Of a stretch of 52,278 nucleotides of DNA, positions 25,006 to 33,558 are shown in pieces. The DNA comes from Acidobacteriota bacterium (GTDB lineage: Bacteria > Acidobacteriota > Terriglobia > Acidiferrales > UBA7541). The translations under genes were made by a program, and so were the position numbers. Each line of letters starts with the position of its first letter. Position 1 is the stretch's first letter. A model generated the notes under the pieces. The model saw only the letters and a program-made list of their open reading frames with translations. It did not search any database and was not told the origin of the DNA. The stretch covers positions 44,673-96,950 of the forward strand of contig QHYH01000118.1 in assembly GCA_003223215.1 (NCBI GenBank), written 5' to 3'.

Positions 25006-27460
25006 TCGCCAGTGGATCAGACGTTCGAAACGCCTCGCCGAAATGGGCCGGGAGGAGATAGCTGTCCGCTTACAGCAGGCATTCGCAAAGCGTTGGGATG
25101 TCACCTTGTACAAAATGGGGCTCCCTGCCGTCAAGGATGACCGGTCGAATGCGCTCGGGCGTGGTGGCCGCTTTTTCTTTCAAAGAGAAGAGCTGCCGGG
25201 AATCCTCTCGGCGCTAAGCAAGCAATTTCCGGAGACAGCGCAGCAGATTGTCGAGCGGTCCGAGCAAATCTGCCAGCATTGCTTTGACTTGCTCGGGTAC
25301 AAGGGAGTGAACTACGGCGCTGAAATCGATTGGCACTTGGACGCGGTGCACGGCAAACACGCGCGGCGGCGTCCCTGGTTTCGGGTTCCCTACCTGGACT
25401 TTCACCAAGTCGGGGATTCCAAAGTCACCTGGGAGCTAAACCGGCACCAGCACCTGGTCACACTAGCCAAAGCCTATCGTTTGACCGGGAAAGAGCACTA
25501 CGCGCAGGAACTGTTCAAGCAGTGGTATCACTGGCGTGAGCAGAACCCCTATCCATTGGGGATCAACTGGGCAAGCAGCCTAGAGGTGGCTTTTAGAAGT
25601 GTATCCTGGCTCTGGGTTTGGCATTTGCTTGACGGTTGTCCGGTGACGCCAAAGCAATTCCCTGCTGACCTCTCGCACGCCCTGGCCCTGAACGGACGCC
25701 ACATCGAGAGATTTCTATCTACGTATTTCTCTCCAAACACGCACTTACTCGGCGAGGGGGTGGCTCTGTTCTTCATCGGTTTGTTGTGCGCGGGGATCCC
25801 CTCAGCCCGGCGCTGGCAGGAGGGCGGTTGGAAGATCATCTTGCGCGAAGCACAGCGTCAAGTCCGGCAGGATGGGATGCACTTCGAGCAATCGACTTAT
25901 TACCACACGTATGCTTTGGATTTTTTTCTGCATTCCCTGATTCTCGCAAAGCTGAATGATATCGCCGTTCCGCAAGACCTGGACCACACGGTTGAAAAAA
26001 TGCTTGAGGTTACCTCGGCGCTTGCCGCCAGCGAACACCTACCGCGATTCGGGGATGACGACGGAGGCCGGCTCTTTGACCCGAGTCGCAACCGGTCAAA
26101 GCACCTGCTGGATCCCTTAATCCTGGGCGCAGTGCTGTATGACCGGCCGGATTTCAAAGCCGGGAGGAGTCATGCCAGTGAAGAACTGCTTTGGCTGCTT
26201 GGAGGGGAAGGCTTGCGGCGGTTCGACGAGCTGCCGGCTGGGAACCCAGAAAGCGGTTCGTTAGCTCTGACGGCGAGTGGCACCTACGTAATGCGCGGTT
26301 CAGGTACCTCCTCTTACCAGCTGGTCGTGGACGCCGGGCCACAGGGGGCAGGCCGCGCTGGGCACGGTCATGCAGACGCGCTCGGCGTGCAAGTATCGGT
26401 AAACGGCAAGCCCCTGCTGATTGACCCAGGTACCTTTACGTATGCGGACGCCCGCGGTGAACGGGATTGCTTCCGTGGAACGGCAGCACACAATACGGTC
26501 CAGGTGGACGGCTGCAGCCAGGCCGAGCCTGCTGGGACCTTCGAATGGACCGGAAGGGCCAATGGTAGGGCGGAGTTCTGGGTAGCCGGCAAAACGTTTG
26601 ATTTCTTCGTGGGCTCACACACCGGCTATTCCCGGTTGTCCTGCCCAGTGCGACATCGCCGGTACGTCTTTCACCTGAAATCGCGCTTCTGGGTCATACG
26701 AGATGTCCTTGAGGGGACAGGATTGCACAAAGCGGAAGTCTCCTGGCATTTTGCGCCGGGATCTCTGCACGCGATTCCAGGTGGCGTGATGTTCACGAGC
26801 GATGAACTCGCTCCTTTTGTTCTGTTGTTCACAGGAGACAGCAGCCGCAGAAAGGAACTATCCGAAGACTGGTATTCGCCTGTGTACGGAAGAAAGGAGC
26901 CATCCCCTACCTTTCGGGTGACGACCAGCGCGAGCTTGCCTTTCGAATTCACAACCATGTTGATTCCCGATTTAGAAGCTGCCGCCGACCGGGGCGTCCT
27001 CCGTCCTATGCAGGCAGTTCACCGGGGTGTCCCGGTCAAGGCCGTTCGGTATTCCGCCGCCAATACAGAACACCATCTGTTTTTCGCGGGCAAGCCGGGG
27101 AATTGGCAATTGGGAAAGTTTGCGAGCGACGCCAGATTTTTGTACTGCTCGACCGATTTCAAGCAGACCGTGAGCCAGTTCGTTATCTGTGAGGGCAGCT
27201 GCTTCGCATTCGAGGGTCGTCTTCTATTTGGCGCGAATTTACCGGTGAAACACGGCGAATGGAGCCGTGAGGAAAGCGATGGCGCGACCTCGCAACCTTT
27301 CGCGGCTGCCACCCGGCATGAGCCTGTTCCCAAAAGGGACGACCACGCGGAACCGGCGAGCCAGGTCAGCCAATACTTAACCCAAATATTGCCGGCCACG
27401 GCGGACTCCGTAGGAAACAGCGAAACTCTAGATACAAAGAAAGCCACAACTCCAGCCTAG
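24995..27460 (+). CDS. Heparinase II/III-like polysaccharide lyase
   Basis: 821 residues from GTG 24995; the frame is open further upstream, but that part overlaps the glycosyltransferase gene. ATG 25043 is also possible. No signal peptide is visible. Residues about 100-400 form the alpha-toroid domain; the C-terminal half is the Heparinase_II_III beta-sandwich (GHGHADALGVQVSVNGKP, LLIDPGTFTYADARGERDCFRG). Lyase-type residues are N248 and H250 (PNTHLLGEG), Y302/Y303/Y306 (STYYHTYALDFF) and H457/H459, a pattern like PL12, PL15, PL17 and PL21 enzymes that cleave uronate linkages by beta-elimination. In EPS loci these proteins may trim or edit the polymer. An AlgD-like gene nearby makes alginate-like chains a possible substrate. 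The last 80 residues look disordered. Confidence 0.85.
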   Translation: MPTNRQWIRRSKRLAEMGREEIAVRLQQAFAKRWDVTLYKMGLPAVKDDRSNALGRGGRFFFQREELPGILSALSKQFPETAQQIVERSEQICQHCFDLLGYKGVNYGAEIDWHLDAVHGKHARRRPWFRVPYLDFHQVGDSKVTWELNRHQHLVTLAKAYRLTGKEHYAQELFKQWYHWREQNPYPLGINWASSLEVAFRSVSWLWVWHLLDGCPVTPKQFPADLSHALALNGRHIERFLSTYFSPNTHLLGEGVALFFIGLLCAGIPSARRWQEGGWKIILREAQRQVRQDGMHFEQSTYYHTYALDFFLHSLILAKLNDIAVPQDLDHTVEKMLEVTSALAASEHLPRFGDDDGGRLFDPSRNRSKHLLDPLILGAVLYDRPDFKAGRSHASEELLWLLGGEGLRRFDELPAGNPESGSLALTASGTYVMRGSGTSSYQLVVDAGPQGAGRAGHGHADALGVQVSVNGKPLLIDPGTFTYADARGERDCFRGTAAHNTVQVDGCSQAEPAGTFEWTGRANGRAEFWVAGKTFDFFVGSHTGYSRLSCPVRHRRYVFHLKSRFWVIRDVLEGTGLHKAEVSWHFAPGSLHAIPGGVMFTSDELAPFVLLFTGDSSRRKELSEDWYSPVYGRKEPSPTFRVTTSASLPFEFTTMLIPDLEAAADRGVLRPMQAVHRGVPVKAVRYSAANTEHHLFFAGKPGNWQLGKFASDARFLYCSTDFKQTVSQFVICEGSCFAFEGRLLFGANLPVKHGEWSREESDGATSQPFAAATRHEPVPKRDDHAEPASQVSQYLTQILPATADSVGNSETLDTKKATTPA

Positions 27461-27469
27461 AAACAGACC

Positions 27470-29470
27470 ATGTGCGGAATCTGCGGCATTCTCAACCTGA
27501 GCAGGGACAGGCTTCCAGCCGAGGACTTGCAAGCCATGTCCAGCGTTCTCGGTCATCGCGGGCCTGACGATCAAGGAAAGCTTGTCTCCGGTCCGGTCGC
27601 GCTTGGTTTCCGAAGACTAAGCATTCTGGACTTGTCTCGCGGCCATCAGCCGATGTGCAACGAGGAGCGGAACGTTTGGATCGCGTTTAACGGCGAAATC
27701 TATAATCATGCAGAACTTCGTCCCGGCTTGCAGAAACGCGGCCACCGGTTCACTAGCAACAGTGACACCGAGACGATCGTCCACCTGTACGAAGAATATG
27801 GCGATGACTGCGTTCGGCACCTTCGCGGCATGTTCGCGTTTGCCATCTGGGACGCACGATACAACCGCCTCTTCTGCGCGCGAGACCGGTTGGGTATCAA
27901 GCCCTTCTATTTCGCGATGGTTGGCAACCGGTTCGCCTTTGCGTCGGAAATCAAGGCGCTCTTCGAATTGCGAGATTTCAACGCGCGTCTCAATCGAAGC
28001 GCGCTTCCCGAGTTCTTCACGTTTGGCTATCTCTCGGCCGAGGAGACCCTCTATAAGAATGTATACAAACTTCTGCCGGGGCACTGCCTTTGTCTCGAGC
28101 TCGACTCCGACAATGCCCGACCGCAAATCACCCAGTATTGGGACTTGAATAGCTCCGCGCCAGAACGCTCGCCGAGCGAGGCCGACTGCATCTCGCGGTT
28201 CCGCGACCTGTTTGCGGAGACGGTCCGCTCTCATCTGATGAGCGATGTACCGCTGGGAGTGTTCTTGAGCGGAGGGCTCGATTCGAGTTCCATCGCCGCG
28301 GTGATGGCTTCGTTGAAGAAAGAACCCATTCAAACCTTTTCGGTGGGCTACGAGGAAAGCCAGTACAGCGAATTGCCTTATGCACGTGCCGTCGCCAAAC
28401 ACATCGGAGCCGAAGCCCACGAGGTTATACTTGGCCCCGATGATTTCTTTGCGAGCCTGCCGCGGCTGATTTGGCACGAAGATGAGCCTCTCGTGTGGCC
28501 GTCGAGTGTCGCTCTGTTTTTTGTATCGCGGCTGGCAAGCGAAAAAGTGAAAGTCGTCCTGACGGGCGAAGGCGGGGATGAGCTCTTCGCCGGCTACTTG
28601 AAGTACCGTGTGGCGCTCTGGAACCTGCGCGGCGGGCCGCTATACCGAAAGTTTGTCCCGCGATTTCTCCAGCAGGTGGTGCGCAAGGCGTTGTCATCGG
28701 GGCTTGGCCCGGATTGGGCCCTGCGCAAGCTTCGCCATTCTTTCCTCTATCACCCGGACAGTTTTGAACAGATCTATTTCGACAACTTCTATGCGGCGTT
28801 TCCACAGCACCAGCAACCGCTGCTCTTCACACCCGCGCTTAACGATGAAGTCCGCGACGTCAATGCTTATGCGAACGCTATGCGCTACTTCCCGAGGAAT
28901 GGATGGAATGGCAATTCCCTAAACCGTCTGTTGTACATGGACATCAAGACTTATCTCGTCGAACTCCTCATGAAACAAGATCAGATGAGCATGGCTGCGT
29001 CGATCGAAAGCCGTGTCCCTTTCCTGGATCACAAGGTGGTTGAGTTCGCAGCCAGCCTTCCCGCACGCTACAAGTTGCGCTTCTCTTCCGGCAAATACCT
29101 CCTTCGCAAAGCCATGGCGCGCGACCTGCCACCGGAGGTTCTGCGACGCAACAAAAAGGGCTTCCCTACTCCCATCCGCCCGTGGTTAAGGAATCAGCTC
29201 TTTGAAAGGCTGAGTGCGGTTCTCACCGATGGTCGCATGGCAGAACGAAGGCTTATCGAGCCAGGCTACATCCAACATCTCCTGACCGCCCATCGTCAGG
29301 GAGATTCGGCCGCAACTGAGGGCTGTTGGCGACTTCTGAATTTTGAGCTGTGGTGCCGGATTTTTCTCGACCGAGACGCCAAGGTCGCAAATTCCGTTGC
29401 GGCTCACAAGCAACCGGCGCTTTCCAAATCGGATGTGGTCAGGCAATCGGAAACGCTGTTGCCTTCCTGA
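27470..29470 (+). CDS. asnB: AsnB-like glutamine-hydrolysing amidotransferase (second copy)
   Basis: 666 residues, start ATG 9 bp after the lyase gene, N-terminus MCGICGILN with the catalytic cysteine at position 2. Glutaminase motifs are LGHRGPDDQG, FRRLSILDLSRGHQP and FNGEIYNHAEL; the synthetase domain has SGGLDSS (267-273), TGEGGDELFAGYLKY and SRVPFLDHKVVEFA. Compared with the copy at 17813 it is closer to ordinary AsnB, for example KKGFPTPIRPWL in the C-terminus. Two such proteins in one EPS operon suggest different carboxylate acceptors. A purely metabolic asparagine synthetase is the alternative reading. Residues after 640 are variable. Confidence 0.9.
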   Translation: MCGICGILNLSRDRLPAEDLQAMSSVLGHRGPDDQGKLVSGPVALGFRRLSILDLSRGHQPMCNEERNVWIAFNGEIYNHAELRPGLQKRGHRFTSNSDTETIVHLYEEYGDDCVRHLRGMFAFAIWDARYNRLFCARDRLGIKPFYFAMVGNRFAFASEIKALFELRDFNARLNRSALPEFFTFGYLSAEETLYKNVYKLLPGHCLCLELDSDNARPQITQYWDLNSSAPERSPSEADCISRFRDLFAETVRSHLMSDVPLGVFLSGGLDSSSIAAVMASLKKEPIQTFSVGYEESQYSELPYARAVAKHIGAEAHEVILGPDDFFASLPRLIWHEDEPLVWPSSVALFFVSRLASEKVKVVLTGEGGDELFAGYLKYRVALWNLRGGPLYRKFVPRFLQQVVRKALSSGLGPDWALRKLRHSFLYHPDSFEQIYFDNFYAAFPQHQQPLLFTPALNDEVRDVNAYANAMRYFPRNGWNGNSLNRLLYMDIKTYLVELLMKQDQMSMAASIESRVPFLDHKVVEFAASLPARYKLRFSSGKYLLRKAMARDLPPEVLRRNKKGFPTPIRPWLRNQLFERLSAVLTDGRMAERRLIEPGYIQHLLTAHRQGDSAATEGCWRLLNFELWCRIFLDRDAKVANSVAAHKQPALSKSDVVRQSETLLPS

Positions 29471-29484
29471 GAACGAACCAAAAC

Positions 29485-30744
29485 ATGAAGATCCTGCTGA
29501 CATTGCGGCAACCTCTCTTCCCGGCTGACACCGGGGGAAAAGTGCGCTCGTTGAATATCTTTTCGCGGCTTGCGAAACGCGCGTCAATTCATGCGGTCTC
29601 TTTTGCTGACCCCCTTAGCGATGCCGCGTCGATTCAAGAAATGCAGAGATTGTTCGAAGGTTACACGCCGGTACCCTGGCGGGAAACGAAGAAGTACTCT
29701 TTCCAATTCTACGAGGAGCTTGTCACCAACCAATTCAGCGCCTGGCCGTACTTTCTCGCAAAGTGCCGGCGGCCTCATTTCCGATCCACCGTCGAAGCTC
29801 TGCTCCAAAGAGAACGTTTTGACGTGCTTTTTTGTGATTTCTTGCAAACCGCTGTTCCCCTGCTTCACTGCACCTTTAGGCCCAAGGTCGTTTTTGAGCA
29901 CAACGTGGAATTCCAACTGAGAAAACGGAAATGGCAAGTGGAGAAACATCCCATTCGCAAGATGGTGTTTGGCACAGAATGGAGAAAAACACGACCACTT
30001 GAAGCTCGCGTAAGCCGCTGTTTTGACCATGTTCTCACCGTGTCCGAGGAAGACCAGCGGACGATTCAGCATGAATTTGGAATTGATCACGTCTCCACAC
30101 TCCCCACCGGTGTGGATACCGATTACTTTCGTCCCCTCGGGAACCACTCAGAACCGGGAAGGCTTGCTTTCGTTGGATCTATGGATTGGGATCCCAACGA
30201 GGATGGAGTGGTCTGGTTCTTAGAGAGTATTTACCCTTTCATCCGCCAGGCCGTAGCAAACGCAAGCCTGGTTGTTGTTGGGCGAAATCCCTCCTCGCGA
30301 CTGCTGGCGCTTGCCGGCAAATCACCGTCGGTAGAAATGACCGGATGGGTTCCCGATGTGCGCCCTTATCTTTCGCAAGCGGAGGTTGTCGTAGTTCCTT
30401 TGCGCAGTGGCGGTGGGACGCGCATCAAGATTCCGGAGGCAATGGCCATGGCAAAGGCGGTGGTCTCCACGCCGATCGGCGCGGAGGGATTGCCGTTTCA
30501 AGACAACAAACAGATTCGCATCGCCGAATACGCGAGGGATTTTGCCGATGCTGTCGTCGAGCTTCTGGAAAACGCGCGGCTCCGCAACGAAATGGCAAGA
30601 GCCGCACGCAGGGAAGTCACCGAGAACTACAGTTGGGAAGCAGTAGTGGCCAAAGTGGAAGATGTACTCAGGCTCGTGACATCGCCCGGCAAACCGGGGC
30701 GCGTCGGGGAGATGACTCGTGACGCTGCGCTGGTGATCCCATGA
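29485..30744 (+). CDS. GT4 glycosyltransferase of XrtA/PEP-CTERM type
   Basis: 419 residues from ATG 29485, the first start that gives a normal GT-B N-terminus (MKILLTLRQPLFPADTGGKV). The TGGKVRS loop, the ERFDVLFCDF strand, VVFEHNVEFQLRKRKWQ, the VSEEDQRTIQHEF linker and STLPTGVDTDYFRP follow the sugar transferases found with EpsH/XrtA systems. The donor site is SQAEVVVVPLRSGGGTRIKI with PEAMAMAKAVVSTPIGAEGL. It should extend the lipid-linked oligosaccharide. The ATG of the polymerase gene overlaps its stop (ATGA). Confidence 0.9.
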   Translation: MKILLTLRQPLFPADTGGKVRSLNIFSRLAKRASIHAVSFADPLSDAASIQEMQRLFEGYTPVPWRETKKYSFQFYEELVTNQFSAWPYFLAKCRRPHFRSTVEALLQRERFDVLFCDFLQTAVPLLHCTFRPKVVFEHNVEFQLRKRKWQVEKHPIRKMVFGTEWRKTRPLEARVSRCFDHVLTVSEEDQRTIQHEFGIDHVSTLPTGVDTDYFRPLGNHSEPGRLAFVGSMDWDPNEDGVVWFLESIYPFIRQAVANASLVVVGRNPSSRLLALAGKSPSVEMTGWVPDVRPYLSQAEVVVVPLRSGGGTRIKIPEAMAMAKAVVSTPIGAEGLPFQDNKQIRIAEYARDFADAVVELLENARLRNEMARAARREVTENYSWEAVVAKVEDVLRLVTSPGKPGRVGEMTRDAALVIP

Positions 30745-32126
30745 CCGAGGCAGCGCTCTATCCTGCCGCCAACAGCGATTCCCTCCTGGAGTCACGGCCG
30801 GGTCTATCGGAAGCAGGAAGTCGCCGTACGAGTCTAAGTTTCTTCTTTGTCATGCTGTTTACTGTCGCTATTTATGCCCGGCCAGAAGACATTGTTCCGG
30901 CGCTCGGGCGATTTCACCTGACTTTTGTTTTGGGTCTATGCGCGGGATTTGCCTATCTCGGACCCTTTCTCTTAGACAACGCCTCGTTCGTGTGGACGAA
31001 GGAACTGCAAATCGTACTGCTGCTCACCGGCTGTTTTGTCGCAGGTATTCCGTTCGCCTATTGGAGAGGGGGAAGCTTTCAAGTCCTGACACAAGTGTGG
31101 CTCAAGACGCTCATTATTTTCTTTCTGCTCACGCAGACCCTCGTGACGCTCGAGCGAATCCACAAGATTCTTTGGGCCATTATCTTCAGCGAGCTTGTTG
31201 TTTGCGCCTACTCGGTCGTCCAATCGTCTCACGTCGTCTGGGTGGACCAACGTTTGTCGGGGGTTAGTCTGGGAATCTTGGGGTGGAATTTCCTCGGTAT
31301 CGCGGCTGCCCTGACCATTCCTTATATCGCCGCGCTCTACATTAGCCAACCGGGGTTTCTCAAAACGGGCTTGCTCGTTTCTGCCGTTCTATTCCTGCTG
31401 TGGATGCTGGTGCTGACCGCATCGCGCAGTGGCGTGCTGAACGTGCTCTTCTCGATCGCCTTGACCTGGCTGGTCGTCCTGCGCGGTACCTTTCGCGGAA
31501 AATTCATCGGCATAGGCATTGTGCTCATTGCCATAGCGGCTATCAGCATGGCGCCTGGAGTTTTTTGGGAGAGGATGTCCACCGTGTGGTCCGGCTCCGG
31601 CAGCTCACAGAACCTGGCGGCCGCTTCTGCCATAGAGTCCGAGGAAGAGCGCTTGGGCGCCTTGCACCGGGCGATTCATTACACGCTCCAGCATCCTGTT
31701 TTTGGCCTGGGCCTCGGAAACTTTGAGATCGCCAGCGGCACCGAGCTGGGCCGGCCTGAGGATTGGCTCGGCGCTCACAACACATTTGCGCAGATCTCTT
31801 CGGAGGCTGGAGTTCCGGCTTTAATGCTATTCATCTCCCTTCTCTGGACGGCCATCCGCCGGATGAAAACGTTGAGTAAAACAATCGCTGACGGCCCCGA
31901 AGGTTTCGACCTCAAGCTCATGGCGCGCGCGACCTGGGTCAGTTTATTGTCGTTCGTTTTTGGCGCCTTTTTCGCCCATATCGGCTACGAATACTTCCTC
32001 TACTACCCCGTCGCAATTGCCGTCGGCCTGCAATACCTCAGCCGGACAACGCCGGCGCCTTCCGGCTCGATGGCCCATTCCTTGATTCCGGAACTGCAAG
32101 CCTCAGCGACGGATGGGAGCTCATGA
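30741..32126 (+). CDS. O-antigen ligase / EPS polymerase (Wzy_C family membrane protein)
   Basis: 461 residues with roughly ten membrane helices (for example SLSFFFVMLFTVAIYA, ELQIVLLLTGCFVAGIPFAYW, LLVSAVLFLLWMLVL, FIGIGIVLIAIAAISMA). The large periplasmic loop near residues 290-360 holds the Wzy_C signature: HPVFGLGLGNFE and GAHNTFAQISSEAGVPAL. Such proteins polymerise undecaprenyl-linked repeat units at the outer face of the inner membrane or ligate chains to an acceptor. With the Wzx-type flippase at 43216 and the GumC-like regulator it makes a Wzx/Wzy pathway. Both ends overlap neighbours by 4 bp (ATGA), implying coupled translation. Confidence 0.9.
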   Translation: MTEAALYPAANSDSLLESRPGLSEAGSRRTSLSFFFVMLFTVAIYARPEDIVPALGRFHLTFVLGLCAGFAYLGPFLLDNASFVWTKELQIVLLLTGCFVAGIPFAYWRGGSFQVLTQVWLKTLIIFFLLTQTLVTLERIHKILWAIIFSELVVCAYSVVQSSHVVWVDQRLSGVSLGILGWNFLGIAAALTIPYIAALYISQPGFLKTGLLVSAVLFLLWMLVLTASRSGVLNVLFSIALTWLVVLRGTFRGKFIGIGIVLIAIAAISMAPGVFWERMSTVWSGSGSSQNLAAASAIESEEERLGALHRAIHYTLQHPVFGLGLGNFEIASGTELGRPEDWLGAHNTFAQISSEAGVPALMLFISLLWTAIRRMKTLSKTIADGPEGFDLKLMARATWVSLLSFVFGAFFAHIGYEYFLYYPVAIAVGLQYLSRTTPAPSGSMAHSLIPELQASATDGSS

Positions 32127-33436
32127 ACATGGGTATGCTCAACTTAGCGGTGACCTTTTGGATTTGCCTGGTTTTGGTTGCTTACAACTACGTGGGCTAC
32201 CCGCTGGTTATTTTTCTTCTTTCGGTGCTATCCCAGGCCAAGTCCGATCTGCTGTTTCTGTTTCATCGAGGCGGACGACGCTGCACCCCGCCAGCCCAAT
32301 ACTTCCCGAAAGTCGCTGTTCTGATGTCCGTTCATAATGAGGAAGCCGTAATTCAAGCGAAGGTGAAGAATACTTTCGAAGCGGCCTATCCGCCGGATCG
32401 TCTGGCGTTTCTTATCGGACTTGATGCGCCTTCAGATTCTACCGCGGATCTCGTGGGTCAAATGGATTTTGACCGCCTTCGCGTGACGCACTTCAAGGAC
32501 CGTCGAGGGAAGTTGGCGGTGTTGACCTCTCTCGCAGAGCAAACCTCGGCTGAGATCTTGGTGATTACAGACGCGAACACAAGACTCGAGCCCAACTGCA
32601 TCGGCAATCTGGTTCGTCACTTTGCGGACCCGAAAGTCGGCGCCGTCAGTGGAGAGGAGAGTCGCATGCCCTCTCCGGGGTCCGACCCGGCCGCCGAGGC
32701 CCTCTATTGGCGTTACGAATCCGCGCTGAAATTGCTGGAAAATCGGCTGGACTGCACGCTTGCAGGCAACGGCAGTGTGTTGGCGGTCCGCCGCTCCCTT
32801 TTCCGGCCGCAAAAGCAATCCATTGTTGAAGACCTGCAGATTCCACTCGAGATTCGCCTGAGCGGCTACCGCGTCATTTATGACCCTGAAGCGGTCGCTT
32901 TTGAAGAAATTGCTCCGACGCTCTCCGCTCAGTTTGCTCGAAGAGTCCGGATAGGTGCCGGGGACTACCAGACGCTTTTTGCAAATCTACCGTGTCTGAA
33001 CCCGCTAAGGGGGATGCTGGCGTTTTGTTTTTTTTCGCATAAGGTCCTTCGCTGGCTCGCACCGTTGCTGCTTCTTGTTGCATTTGGTTCGAGCGCGCTG
33101 CTTGCAGGACACCGCAATTTTGCGATCTTGCTTGCCGCCCAAGGCGCATTTTACTTGAGTGCCTGCCTCGGGTATTTGCTCAAGAAACGAGGAAAGCCTG
33201 CGCGTCTTTTCTCCTTGCCCTTGCACTTCTGTTCCATGAATCTAGCCATGTTGTTGGGATTGCTCCGCTATGTGACGGGACAACAGAGGCTCACCTGGAG
33301 TTCCACACCGCGTCAGGCATGGCACGAGGCGCCTAGCAGAGGCAAAGAGAGCGGGACCACGAGTTCTGTGACGGGCGTTCCCCGGCAAGCTGATAAGACT
33401 GATCCCCCAAGCGAGCAGGCTTTTCAAAGTACTTGA
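32123..33436 (+). CDS. Membrane-bound GT2 glycosyltransferase (poly-GlcNAc/hyaluronan synthase-like)
   Basis: 437 residues, ATG overlapping the polymerase stop. One membrane helix at the N-terminus (about 6-36), a GT-A domain, then three or four C-terminal helices. Motifs: KVAVLMSVHNEE, GLDAPSDST, the metal-binding VITDANTRL (D-x-N variant of D-x-D), GAVSGEE, AGNGSVLAVRR, VEDLQIPLEIRLSGYRV and RRVRIGAGDYQ in the place where processive synthases have QxxRW. The W is absent, so it may add single sugars rather than polymerise. The C-terminal 40 residues look disordered. Confidence 0.87.
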   Translation: MNMGMLNLAVTFWICLVLVAYNYVGYPLVIFLLSVLSQAKSDLLFLFHRGGRRCTPPAQYFPKVAVLMSVHNEEAVIQAKVKNTFEAAYPPDRLAFLIGLDAPSDSTADLVGQMDFDRLRVTHFKDRRGKLAVLTSLAEQTSAEILVITDANTRLEPNCIGNLVRHFADPKVGAVSGEESRMPSPGSDPAAEALYWRYESALKLLENRLDCTLAGNGSVLAVRRSLFRPQKQSIVEDLQIPLEIRLSGYRVIYDPEAVAFEEIAPTLSAQFARRVRIGAGDYQTLFANLPCLNPLRGMLAFCFFSHKVLRWLAPLLLLVAFGSSALLAGHRNFAILLAAQGAFYLSACLGYLLKKRGKPARLFSLPLHFCSMNLAMLLGLLRYVTGQQRLTWSSTPRQAWHEAPSRGKESGTTSSVTGVPRQADKTDPPSEQAFQST

Positions 33437-33558
33437 ATAAAAGAATTTGACGCTCCTGGTAAGGCCGGGCCATGCCACGTAGCCCGACCCTCAAGTTGCC
33501 GCCGTTTGAAAAACAAGCGTTCGATGTGCGTTAACGGAAGACGAAGTAAACGTCAGCA

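Noticed and set aside
27617-28477. 286-codon minus-strand open frame within the second AsnB-like gene
   Set aside because: Fully antisense to a conserved amidotransferase; no ribosome site or domain.
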